Source: Pirellulales bacterium
Lineage (GTDB): Bacteria; Planctomycetota; Planctomycetia; Pirellulales; JAEUIK01
Assembly (NCBI GenBank): GCA_019636335.1
Contig: JAHBXR010000018.1
Location: 1 to 64,000, forward strand
DNA: 64,000 bases
Direction of reading: 5' to 3'
A program made the position numbers and the translations under genes. Positions 55,252 through 64,000 of this stretch are shown here, one piece after another. Position 1 is the first letter of the stretch; each line of letters begins with the position of its first letter. A model generated the notes under the pieces. That model saw nothing but the letters and a program-made list of their open reading frames with translations, searched no databases and was not told where the DNA came from.

Positions 55252-56193
55252 ATGTCCACCGACGAACGCTTGAATCCCTTCGCCGCGCCGCAGACGCAGG
55301 CAACGACGTCCACGCTGAGCGCTCAATGCGAGATTCCACTCGAGCCCCCCATCGAATTCGAAGGGCGAGAGAGCCTGGCAGAACTGATCGAGGCGGCCAG
55401 CCTCATGACTCGGGCGATTTGGCACCCGGGCAAGCGTGTCCTGTTCTACGTCATTCTGCTGGTGCTGAGCGTTTGGGCGCTCGTGCGCATTGTCGCCGCA
55501 CCGAGTCTTCCTATCGGTATTTTGCTGGTCGTCTGCGGAATGCTGTGGGCCATTCAGTTTATCAATGGCCCTTGGACTCGCATGCGGTTACGAAAGTTTT
55601 ACGCTTTACAAAGTCAATCCGGCCGCAGGGTACGGGGGTTCATCACTTCCGACGGGTTGCAGACGATTGTGGAGCCACGGCCTCCTACGGGCGAGAACGA
55701 CCTCGACGGCAACGTTCGCTGGCACGATTTTGTCGAGGCACGGTTAGGCCACGCGGCGCTGGTATTGCGGCGGCCCGATCCGCTGCAAGCTCGACGTTCG
55801 CTATTTCATATCTATTCGCGGAGCATTTTTCGCAATGAAGCCGACTGGCAGCGGTTCCGCGATTACGTTGCGCGGCGGTTCGATTTGTTGCCCAAGGTCA
55901 TCGCGACCGCGCCATGCGGGCGTTGTCGGCGCGAGTACCCGTTGCCGGAGTTGGCGCCCCCCAGCCTGCTCCTACGTTGGTTGTGGCCGCCGATGTTGCT
56001 GAGCACGTTGTTGACCAACGGACGCCAGGTGAACTATTGCCGACCTTGCCGGCGGAGCGTTTCGTTCGCGCTGTTCTTCATCGGATTCATGCTCGCCGTG
56101 GTGTTGCTCATGATTGTTCTGAGTGCGGTTCTGCCCCAGATGAGTCGGACGAACGCGCCAGGTGTGCCGCGTGCTAGCAGCGGCACGCCCTGA
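55252..56193 (+). CDS. Membrane protein, YcxB-like
   Basis: 313 residues from the ATG at 55252; the first codons (MSTDERLNPFAAPQTQATTS) are a typical planctomycete start for this group, whereas the upstream GTG at 55207 lacks it. Two helices at 65-105 (VLFYVILLVLSVWALVRIVA, GILLVVCGMLWAIQFI) are followed by a YcxB-type domain (RVRGFITSDGLQTIVEPRP, VRWHDFVEARLGHAALVLRR). After a cysteine pair (CGRCRRE...CRPCRR) comes a last membrane helix. Function unknown. Confidence 0.75.
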   Translation: MSTDERLNPFAAPQTQATTSTLSAQCEIPLEPPIEFEGRESLAELIEAASLMTRAIWHPGKRVLFYVILLVLSVWALVRIVAAPSLPIGILLVVCGMLWAIQFINGPWTRMRLRKFYALQSQSGRRVRGFITSDGLQTIVEPRPPTGENDLDGNVRWHDFVEARLGHAALVLRRPDPLQARRSLFHIYSRSIFRNEADWQRFRDYVARRFDLLPKVIATAPCGRCRREYPLPELAPPSLLLRWLWPPMLLSTLLTNGRQVNYCRPCRRSVSFALFFIGFMLAVVLLMIVLSAVLPQMSRTNAPGVPRASSGTP

Positions 56194-56347
56194 ACCGCCC
56201 CAGCCAACGCACTGGACGGAGCCCGGCGGTCGCGGTAGGGTGAGCGGGAGTCGACGTAGCCAAGGATGCCTCGATGGAGGATGGCGACGCCGACCTGCCC
56301 ACTATCTGCCTGCCTGACACGCCCACTCTCGGATAAGGATCATCCCC

Positions 56348-56884
56348 ATGCGACGCCTCACTGCTTCGCTTGCCTTGGCTGCCCTCGTGTGTGCCTGCCT
56401 CGACGTCGAACTGCACGCCGCCGAGTTGAAGGCGGGGGACAAGGCGCCCGACTTCACGCTTGCCGGCTCCGACGGCAAGACCTACAACCTGAAGGATTTC
56501 GCCGGCAAGCAGACCGTGGTGCTGGCCTGGTTTCCGAAGGCCTTCACGCCCGGCTGCACCAAGGAGTGCAAGGCGTTCAAGGAGCAGGGAGACGCCATGC
56601 GCAAGTTCGACGTGGCCTATTTCACCGCGAGCTGTGACACGGCCGAGTTGAATCAGAAGTTCGCCGAGGAACTGTCGGTCGACTATCCGATTCTCAGTGA
56701 TCACGACAGCAGCGTGGCCACGGCCTACGGCGTGGTGAACGAGGAACGCAAGGTGCCGTTTCGCTGGACTTTTTATATCGGCGAGGATGGCAAGATCCTG
56801 TACATCGACAAGGACGTGAAGACCGAATCGCACGGTGCCGACGTCGCCGCCAAGTTGAAGGATCTCGGCGTCCCGGCCAAGTAG
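56348..56884 (+). CDS. Exported peroxiredoxin (AhpC/TSA family, BCP-like)
   Basis: 178 residues. A signal peptide ([20 protein letters not shown]) leads to a thioredoxin fold with the peroxidatic Cys in [17 protein letters not shown]; the C-x3-C pattern is typical of BCP/Prx[21 protein letters not shown] is the family start, and the conserved Arg is in [15 protein letters not shown]. It should reduce peroxides outside the cytoplasm. The next gene, ligA, is convergent. Confidence 0.92.
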   Translation: MRRLTASLALAALVCACLDVELHAAELKAGDKAPDFTLAGSDGKTYNLKDFAGKQTVVLAWFPKAFTPGCTKECKAFKEQGDAMRKFDVAYFTASCDTAELNQKFAEELSVDYPILSDHDSSVATAYGVVNEERKVPFRWTFYIGEDGKILYIDKDVKTESHGADVAAKLKDLGVPAK

Positions 56885-56954
56885 TCGTGTCGCCGGAGCA
56901 GGGCAGGGGAGAGCGGGCGACGGCTAAACGCAGGATCGCGCCTGCCGTGGCACG

Positions 56955-58997
<2,043 letters not shown>

Positions 58998-59157
58998 TCA
59001 CGCGGAGGCGCGGAGCCGCGGAAAGAGTTTAGCAACCGGAGAGAGGAAGCCCTAGAACCCGCGCGGACAAGATAGCCTCTGCCACTTGGCGGTCGGGCCG
59101 ATGCCGGAACCTCTTCCGTGTCTCCACGCCTCGGCGCGAGCAGTCTGCCCAGAAGGG

Positions 59158-59550
59158 CTACTTGGACGCCGGCACTTCGCACTCGGGACGTTGCGCGACG
59201 GGGAGCGTCGCCGCCGAGTTCGGCACCAGGCAAAGAAACTTCATCGGCTGTGTCCCAGTATTGCGGAATTGATGCACCTCGTCTGGTTTGACGAAGATCA
59301 CATCGCCCGTCTTGAGGGAATGTTCCTGGTTCCCCTCGAGCACCACTCCTTCGCCGGCGATTACGAACACCTCGTGCTCGTAGGGGTGGTGGTGATGCGG
59401 CGTGTAGCCGCCGGGTTGAATTTCGAACTCGCGCATGGCAAAGTTCGGCGCCCCATCGGTGGGGCCGACCAGGATGCGGATCGTGCAGCCGCGCGAGCCT
59501 TCCATTTCGACCGCGCGCGATTCCACCTGCGACGAGGGTTGTACTTTCAT
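59158..59550 (-). CDS. Cupin-domain protein
   Basis: 130 residues, single cupin. The metal-binding motifs are TPHHHHPYEHEVFVIAGEGV (His and Glu) and the second PDEVHQFRNTG (His). It is a general small beta-barrel; many relatives are dioxygenase-like or sugar-binding, so the reaction is open. It is followed 12 bases away by a small membrane gene on the same strand. Confidence 0.9.
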   Translation of the reverse strand: MKVQPSSQVESRAVEMEGSRGCTIRILVGPTDGAPNFAMREFEIQPGGYTPHHHHPYEHEVFVIAGEGVVLEGNQEHSLKTGDVIFVKPDEVHQFRNTGTQPMKFLCLVPNSAATLPVAQRPECEVPASK

Positions 59551-59562
59551 CGGAAAAGCTCC

Positions 59563-59868
59563 TTACGTTTGCTGAGTGGGCGTGCGAGAGGCATTCGAGG
59601 CATCCCTGGCCGCGGCGCGACGCTCCCAGTAGCTATCGGTGCCGATGGCGGCAAAGGTGGCGATCGCCAGCAGCCCGAGCTCGACGGCCAGCAGCGTGCC
59701 GCCATGTTCCTCGAGAAACGCCAGCAGCCCTGTCTTGGTATCGGCGTAGTTCGACTGCATGGCGAGAAATGTCATCACGCCATAGGCACAGGCGGTGACG
59801 GCAAACGCGATGCCCGCGACGATGAGCACGATGTAGAACGGGTTGATGGGACCGGAACGCTTGGCCAC
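59563..59868 (-). CDS. Small membrane protein
   Basis: 101 residues. The chosen start is GTG at 59868, with AGGA 8 bases upstream, because homolog-like starts read MAKRSGPINPFYI; a longer ORF extends to 59958. Two membrane helices: PFYIVLIVAGIAFAVTACAY and LLAVELGLLAIATFAAIG. It lies just upstream of the cupin gene on the same strand (12 bases). Function unknown, but conserved in this phylum in my reading. Confidence 0.72.
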   Translation of the reverse strand: MAKRSGPINPFYIVLIVAGIAFAVTACAYGVMTFLAMQSNYADTKTGLLAFLEEHGGTLLAVELGLLAIATFAAIGTDSYWERRAAARDASNASRTPTQQT

Positions 59869-60001
59869 CGTGAGATTCCTGCTGGCTGCGACACGAAGGG
59901 CGTTAAGCCGCGAATTGTAGCGAGGAGACTCGAAACGTGGCATGCGAGAGTTTCGCATCCCCCCCGTCGGGCATGGCCGCCTTGAAGTCTACCTCGGCGC
60001 G

Positions 60002-60919
60002 TTAAGAGGCGCGCCAGGGCAATTCTACGCGTTCGCCGTTGGCTTTGTGGGTGGGGTCGAGCGTGTGCAATTCCAGCGTGGCGCCCTGCTCCAGCAGCGC
60101 AAGTTCTACCCAGCCATTGGGATCGGACTTGACGAAAGGATAGGCCGTCGGCGGAAGATTCACCAGATGGATATCGTCCCACTTCTTCACCTGCCAGTGG
60201 TGCGTGTGGCCGAAGATGTAGGCCTTCACCTGCCGGCGCGGCACGAGCACCTCGAACAGGGCATCGGTATCCTTGAGCCCCATGCCGGCGCCCCCCTTTA
60301 CCGGCTGATGGTGGCCGAAAATGATCGCCGGCTTGTCGGCGTGCGCGTCGAGTGCCTCGGCCAGCCACTGGAGTTGCTGTTCGCCCAGACGACCGGGGGT
60401 GACGTTGGTTTGATCGAGCGAATCGAGCTGGAATAGATTGGCCCGTGCTGACTCGATGATCGAGACCTGTTTGTTCTCGACCGGCCGCGCTGCCGCGTCG
60501 TCGGCGGCGGCAAGTTGGGCCGAGTTCCAGAAGTGATCGCGCTGGTCGTGATTGCCGAGCGCCAGGTGGACCGGTACGCCTGCCGTGCGGATCGGCTCGA
60601 GCAAACGTACGAGGACTTCGTAGTCCCCCGGCTTGCCTTGGAGGAACGCGCAATCACCGTTGATGAGGACGGCCGCCGGCCTGCGGAGTCCGGCCAGCGC
60701 CTCACTGCCCGCGCGCGCCAGGTTCTCGGCCATATTCGCCCCCAAATGGACCGTGTCACGCACCTCGCTGATGTGCGTGTCGGAGAAGAGGGCGAAGCGG
60801 TGCGGATCGACCTCCAGCGTGCGTCCCCACGACAGACGGGGCGTGAGGGCCGCGGCCCCAGCGGCCAGGGTCCCGGCAAGGAATCGTCGACGAGTCAGTG
60901 GCGGCAGGTGGATCGGCAT
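60002..60919 (-). CDS. Tat-exported metallophosphoesterase
   Basis: 305 residues. The start at 60919 gives a twin-arginine signal (LTRRRFLAGTLAAGAAALTP). Calcineurin-like motifs are FALFSDTHISEV, VLINGDCAFLQG, HLALGNHDQRDHF, IFGHHQPVKGG and YIFGHTHHWQV. These are the full set of metal ligands, so a phosphatase or phosphodiesterase in the periplasm is likely. Convergence with nothing nearby; substrate unknown. Confidence 0.92.
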   Translation of the reverse strand: MPIHLPPLTRRRFLAGTLAAGAAALTPRLSWGRTLEVDPHRFALFSDTHISEVRDTVHLGANMAENLARAGSEALAGLRRPAAVLINGDCAFLQGKPGDYEVLVRLLEPIRTAGVPVHLALGNHDQRDHFWNSAQLAAADDAAARPVENKQVSIIESARANLFQLDSLDQTNVTPGRLGEQQLQWLAEALDAHADKPAIIFGHHQPVKGGAGMGLKDTDALFEVLVPRRQVKAYIFGHTHHWQVKKWDDIHLVNLPPTAYPFVKSDPNGWVELALLEQGATLELHTLDPTHKANGERVELPWRAS

Positions 60920-61009
60920 GGCAGGCTCCCGAGACGGGCACGGCAAGGGGCGGAACAGGTGCCGCCCATTTTGCTCGATCGCCCTGCCGCCGCCAACCGG
61001 GAAAGCGAA

Positions 61010-61429
61010 TTACGCTTCGGGCGCGTCGGTAGAGTCCTGCCCGGCGGCCGCGGTTTCGACCGCACGCAAGTGAGCATCGGCTGCGCGGACAATCGCTGGC
61101 GAAACGATCGGTCGGGCGAGGTACTCGGCCAGCCAGCGCCGCCGGCGGCGCCGCTCCGCATCCCTGCGTTTCAGTCTCCGGATGTGGCAAAGTCGACACG
61201 GCAGATAGACGCGACCGCCGCAGCCGGGGCAACGTGTGGGCGGGCCGCTTTCGACGGTGGTCAGGAGGTCGTCCGCCGTCGAACGCACGGGATAGTCGAG
61301 GCGCGTGCCGTTGGCGATCGCCCCGACCGTGGCCCGGCTGATGCCCGTCATCCGTGCGATGCGTCGTTGCGAAAGGGTTTGGTCCGCCAGCAGCCGTCGG
61401 ATTTCATCCACCATTCCTTGCGAGATCAT
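61010..61429 (-). CDS. HTH and zinc-ribbon regulatory protein
   Basis: 139 residues. The N-terminus is a resolvase/XRE-like helix-turn-helix (LSQRRIARMTGISRATVGAI), then a zinc ribbon (RCPGCGGRVYLPCRLC) and a strongly basic stretch (RRLKRRDAERRRRRRWLAEY). It would bind DNA; the targets are unknown. This combination occurs repeatedly in planctomycetes. It is upstream of an acidic gene on the same strand. Confidence 0.78.
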   Translation of the reverse strand: MISQGMVDEIRRLLADQTLSQRRIARMTGISRATVGAIANGTRLDYPVRSTADDLLTTVESGPPTRCPGCGGRVYLPCRLCHIRRLKRRDAERRRRRRWLAEYLARPIVSPAIVRAADAHLRAVETAAAGQDSTDAPEA

Positions 61430-61504
61430 GGCCCTGCCTCCACGCGAATCAACGAAGTCAAAAACGGTGCGGCCACTCCGTCACGAGCGGCCTTGCCGAC
61501 GTCA

Positions 61505-61729
61505 TCAGTCCCATTCGTCCGGCTCGATCGAGGGCTCGTCGCGCCAGTCCTCGGGTTCGTCCTCTTCGTCGAAGAGAACGTCGAACGCCCGATCGCTCGC
61601 GAGCTCGTCGTCGGCCGGATCGAGCGTGTCCCAGTCCTCGGCCTCGAGTTCGAGGTCGGAGTCGTGCGTTTCCTCCCAGCGGTCCTCGGGGGACTTGTCG
61701 CGATCGCCTGCGTGTAGGTCGTGTGGCAC
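61505..61729 (-). CDS. Small acidic protein
   Basis: 74 residues, dominated by Asp and Glu with Trp (DRWEETHDSDLELEAEDWDT, EEDEPEDWRDEPSIEPDEWD). Probably disordered. It is located 75 bases from the HTH/zinc-ribbon gene on the same strand and could be its acidic partner, which is inference. Confidence 0.68.
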   Translation of the reverse strand: MPHDLHAGDRDKSPEDRWEETHDSDLELEAEDWDTLDPADDELASDRAFDVLFDEEDEPEDWRDEPSIEPDEWD

Positions 61730-62005
61730 GGGGCACCTCGGGGGGGGCGTTGGGGTGGGGCCGGTCGAGGGGCCGTCCCGCTTCGCGGGTTGGAAGGGGG
61801 CGTGGCGGTCCGTGGCCGGCCGAGGGCATCCTAGCGGCTTGTGGCCTAATTTAAGAGCATAATTTTGTTCAAAATTTAGCGCTTAAATTGCCGGGCGATT
61901 GACCGTCCGTTTCGGTCAAAGCTAGACTGGAGCCGGGCAGCACCTGGTCTCTTTAACCTAGACAGCGGGGACGCCTGTCATGCTGGCGGCGGCGAAGGCG
62001 AATTC

Positions 62006-62308
62006 ATGACCCTCGAAGTTTACGACCCCGAGAAGCTCGATCAGTGGGCGCTGCGCGTGCTCGATGTGGCGGCAAACCTGCGCCATATGGCCAATCAATG
62101 CCGTGAAAATGACCTGGCAGGACCGGTTCTGCACGACAAGAAGGCCTCGGAGTGGCTGGCCAAGCTCGAGCAGTGGAGCCAGCAGGCCACGGCCCATGTC
62201 CACCTGCGCGCCGTGCAGGCGCGGGCACAACGCCGCGCCATGGCCAGCACATCACTCGAGAGGAAGCCAGCCCCCGCGAGGCGCAAATCGCAGCGGAAAG
62301 CACGCTAG
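62006..62308 (+). CDS. Hypothetical small helical protein
   Basis: 100 residues. The first 75 look helical (MTLEVYDPEKLDQWALRVLD, VAANLRHMANQCRENDLAGP); the end is basic and disordered (RKPAPARRKSQRKAR). No family recognised. It starts about 280 bases after the acidic gene's start, on the other strand. Confidence 0.65.
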   Translation: MTLEVYDPEKLDQWALRVLDVAANLRHMANQCRENDLAGPVLHDKKASEWLAKLEQWSQQATAHVHLRAVQARAQRRAMASTSLERKPAPARRKSQRKAR

Positions 62309-62600
62309 TTTTTTGGCCAAAATTTATGCAATATTTCGGGCGCAAAGCGGGCGTTATTCAGTGCCCGTGGACCGTTGCCAGGCGCAAATCGATTTGACGA
62401 CAGCAGGGGGAAGGAGGTCGTTTTCCCGCGCTGGAACTGCTTGTCAGGTTCGATCCGAACTCGAACAATACAGACAGTCGACCGCTCGGATGCCCCCGCC
62501 TACCCGCGATGCTTCGCGATGGCGACGAGTACGAAACCACACACCTTGCTCGTCGCGGCGACCTCGCCCGGAATGCGCCACCCAGTAAGGGAGTCACACC

Positions 62601-62861
62601 ATGAAACGCTTCGCCCTGTGGATTTGCTTGTCGCTGGCCGTGTTCGCCGGCACGTTGACCGCGACCGCTGGCAAGGCCGACGCCGGTCCGTGGGCTTATC
62701 GTCCCTACCGTGCTTACCGGCCCTACGCGTATCGACCCTATGTCTATCGGCCGTACGCCTACCCCTATCGGGCGTATTATGCTCCACCGGTTTACTACGG
62801 CCCCCCCGCCTACGGCTACTACTACGGCCCGGGCGTCTCGGTCGGGGTGGGCTGGTACTGA
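62601..62861 (+). CDS. Secreted Tyr/Pro/Arg-rich repeat protein
   Basis: 86 residues. A signal peptide (MKRFALWICLSLAVFAGTLT, through AGKADAG) is followed by tandem YRPY-type repeats (AYRPYRAYRPYAYRPYVYRP) and a Tyr/Gly/Pro end (YYGPPAYGYYYGPGVSVGVG). Composition suggests an exported, possibly cross-linkable surface or adhesive peptide. AAGGGAG is 9 bases upstream of the ATG and a hairpin terminator follows the stop. Confidence 0.85.
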   Translation: MKRFALWICLSLAVFAGTLTATAGKADAGPWAYRPYRAYRPYAYRPYVYRPYAYPYRAYYAPPVYYGPPAYGYYYGPGVSVGVGWY

Positions 62862-62899
62862 GCTGACCAAACTCGCGCGCGAGAGCCCCGTCAACAACG

Positions 62900-62933
62900 C
62901 GACCCGGCGGTCGAACGCTCGACCGTCGGGTCG
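62900..62933 (+). terminator. Hairpin terminator between convergent genes
   Basis: CGACCCGGCGGTCGA, loop ACGC, TCGACCGTCGGGTCG: 14 of 15 pairs, then TTTGTCGTTTC. It ends the Tyr-rich gene and may also serve the opposing pirin gene, whose stop is at 62943. Confidence 0.82.
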
Positions 62934-62942
62934 TTTGTCGTT

Positions 62943-63806
62943 TCAGGCGAGCGAGCCCATGCGACCTTGCTGATAGTCGGCAAAGGCCTGCCGGATCTCG
63001 CGCTCGCTATTCATGACGAAGGGGCCGTGCCCCACGACCGGTTCGTCAATCGGCTGGCCGCTGAGCAGGAGCGCCATGGTGTCTTCCTCGCTCGCCAACT
63101 CGATCGAGTCGCCGCGTCGATCGAACCCCACCAGATCGACCCCCTGGGCAGGCTTTTCGCCATTCACGACCAGCGAACCGCGCTGCACGACCAGCAAGGC
63201 CGTATAGCCATCGGTCACCGGCAGCGTGAGGGTCTTGCCCGCTCGTAGACGCAGATCCCACAAGTGGACCGGCGTAAACGTCTGCGCGGGGCCTGGCGTT
63301 CCCAGTAGCTCGCCAGCGATGACGCGTGCCGAACCAGCATCGCCCGGCAACTCCACCGTGGGAATCTGTTGTTCGACGATCTCCTGGTAGCGCGGCGCCG
63401 ACATCTTCCACCGCGCCGGCAGGTTGACCCACAACTGCACCATCTCGAGCGTGCCACCCCGTTGCGTGAAATCGCGTTGGTGGAACTCCTCGTGGACGAC
63501 GCCGGAGGCCGCCGTCATCCACTGCACGTCACCGGGACCGATGCGCCCGTGGTTGCCGGCCGAATCGCGGTGCTCGAGCTCGCCCTGGTAGACGATCGTC
63601 ACGGTCTCGAATCCACGATGCGGATGTTCTCCCACGCCGCGCGGCTGTTGGGCCGGCGCGAAGTCGTACGGGCCCGCGTAGTCGAGCAGCAAGAACGGGC
63701 TGACCACCTCGGGATGGTTGTGATAGGAGAACAGGCTCCGCACGGGAAATCCGTCGCCCACCCAATGCCGCGGAACGTTGCGGGTAATTTCGCGAATGGC
63801 CTTCAT
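62943..63806 (-). CDS. Pirin-family protein
   Basis: 287 residues, bicupin. The pirin metal site reads EHPHRGFETVTIVYQGELEH and GPGDVQWMTAASGVVHEEFH. The second half has the C-terminal pirin domain (AGKTLTLPVTDGYTALLVV, IDEPVVGHGPFVMNSEREIR). Family members are quercetinase-like or transcription co-regulators, so the role is not certain. It is convergent with the Tyr-rich gene. Confidence 0.95.
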   Translation of the reverse strand: MKAIREITRNVPRHWVGDGFPVRSLFSYHNHPEVVSPFLLLDYAGPYDFAPAQQPRGVGEHPHRGFETVTIVYQGELEHRDSAGNHGRIGPGDVQWMTAASGVVHEEFHQRDFTQRGGTLEMVQLWVNLPARWKMSAPRYQEIVEQQIPTVELPGDAGSARVIAGELLGTPGPAQTFTPVHLWDLRLRAGKTLTLPVTDGYTALLVVQRGSLVVNGEKPAQGVDLVGFDRRGDSIELASEEDTMALLLSGQPIDEPVVGHGPFVMNSEREIRQAFADYQQGRMGSLA

Positions 63807-63922
63807 CGGAATGCTCCTTTTGCTCGGAGGGCACGAGTACCGCGAGAGCTCGCCGCTCGATGCCTTCTATCGCGGTCCGCCCGGCGCGGCAAGCGCCGCA
63901 TGGCCGGCCGTTCGAAGCCGGT

Positions 63923-63951
63923 TTGCCCGGCCCTACGAAGACTTCTACAAT
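63923..63951 (+). promoter_or_regulatory. Candidate promoter near the window's right edge
   Basis: TTGCCC and TACAAT with a 17-base spacer. It is followed by an ORF open to the edge (ATG at 63950, 17 codons), but that ATG overlaps the -10, so it cannot be the start if this promoter is real. Low confidence. Confidence 0.3.
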
Positions 63952-64000
63952 GGAGCCGCGAAAACCTTACAGCGGGGCGATTTTCCCCCTGGATGGGGCA

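Noticed and set aside
63950-64000. Start of a gene running off the right edge
   Set aside because: Only 17 codons are visible, with no ribosome site, and the ATG overlaps a better-looking -10 box.

Overview
The window is a GC-rich stretch of bacterial chromosome, most likely from a planctomycete of the Pirellulales type. The evidence is the mix of a prepilin-like DUF1559 protein, a PEP-CTERM protein, a TolC-like protein with long Pro/Ala/Thr linkers, very acidic small proteins, genes of methanofuran biosynthesis in a non-methanogen, and many intergenic palindromic repeats. The assignment rests on gene content only; there is no rRNA here. Gene density is high, many starts are GTG (one is TTG), and GC-rich third positions create long false ORFs opposite real genes. 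I see no CRISPR array, transposase, integrase or prophage.

Layout. 1-4.5 kb: a membrane-anchored M23/beta-lactamase-like fusion and a thiolase. 4.5-10.6 kb: a complete oligopeptide ABC transporter operon, oppABCDF, on the minus strand. 11-18.4 kb: ArsR-type regulator, secreted hypothetical, rplM-rpsI, tandem universal stress protein, PDZ/S41 protease, small hypotheticals and a MORN-like lipoprotein. 18.4-21.1 kb: a three-gene operon matching the methanofuran enzymes MfnD, MfnF and MfnE. 21.4-22.7 kb: secreted TPR protein. 22.9-28.9 kb: an iron-sulfur block (SufR-like regulator, nuoB, sufC, sufB, sufD, Rieske ferredoxin, then a SufT/MIP18 protein). 29-34 kb: AGCS symporter and UspA, DusB, enoyl-CoA hydratase-like protein and FlK-type thioesterase. 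34-37.2 kb: TolC-like protein and hemP with a strong Fur box. 37.2-41.9 kb: a structured leader and an exported-protein operon (PEP-CTERM, DUF1559, lipoprotein, DUF3386 protein). 42-43.7 kb: ilvN-ilvC. 43.9-46.8 kb: a molybdate-type ABC transporter, modABC. 46.8-54 kb: large membrane-anchored protein, aroC, HAD hydrolase, rpiB, acidic protein, endonuclease IV and small proteins. 54.1 kb: initiator tRNA with a strong terminator. 54.4-64 kb: creatininase, YcxB-like protein, peroxiredoxin, ligA, cupin, Tat-exported phosphoesterase, HTH/zinc-ribbon protein, an acidic protein, a Tyr/Pro/Arg-rich secreted peptide and pirin.

How it fits together. The suf block should build iron-sulfur clusters under a cluster-sensing repressor; the Rieske protein and NuoB are cluster clients in the same array. 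hemP with a Fur box is a second iron-responsive locus. The mfn genes imply a methanofuran-type C1 carrier. modABC could feed a molybdenum or tungsten enzyme such as a formylmethanofuran dehydrogenase-like complex elsewhere in the genome; that link is inference.

The most unusual non-coding content is a set of palindromic repeats in gene-end gaps. The best defined is a nested palindrome (arms built on TCAGGTACGCCGTACCTGA) with four full copies and one half copy. Two of these supply the stop codon of the adjacent gene.
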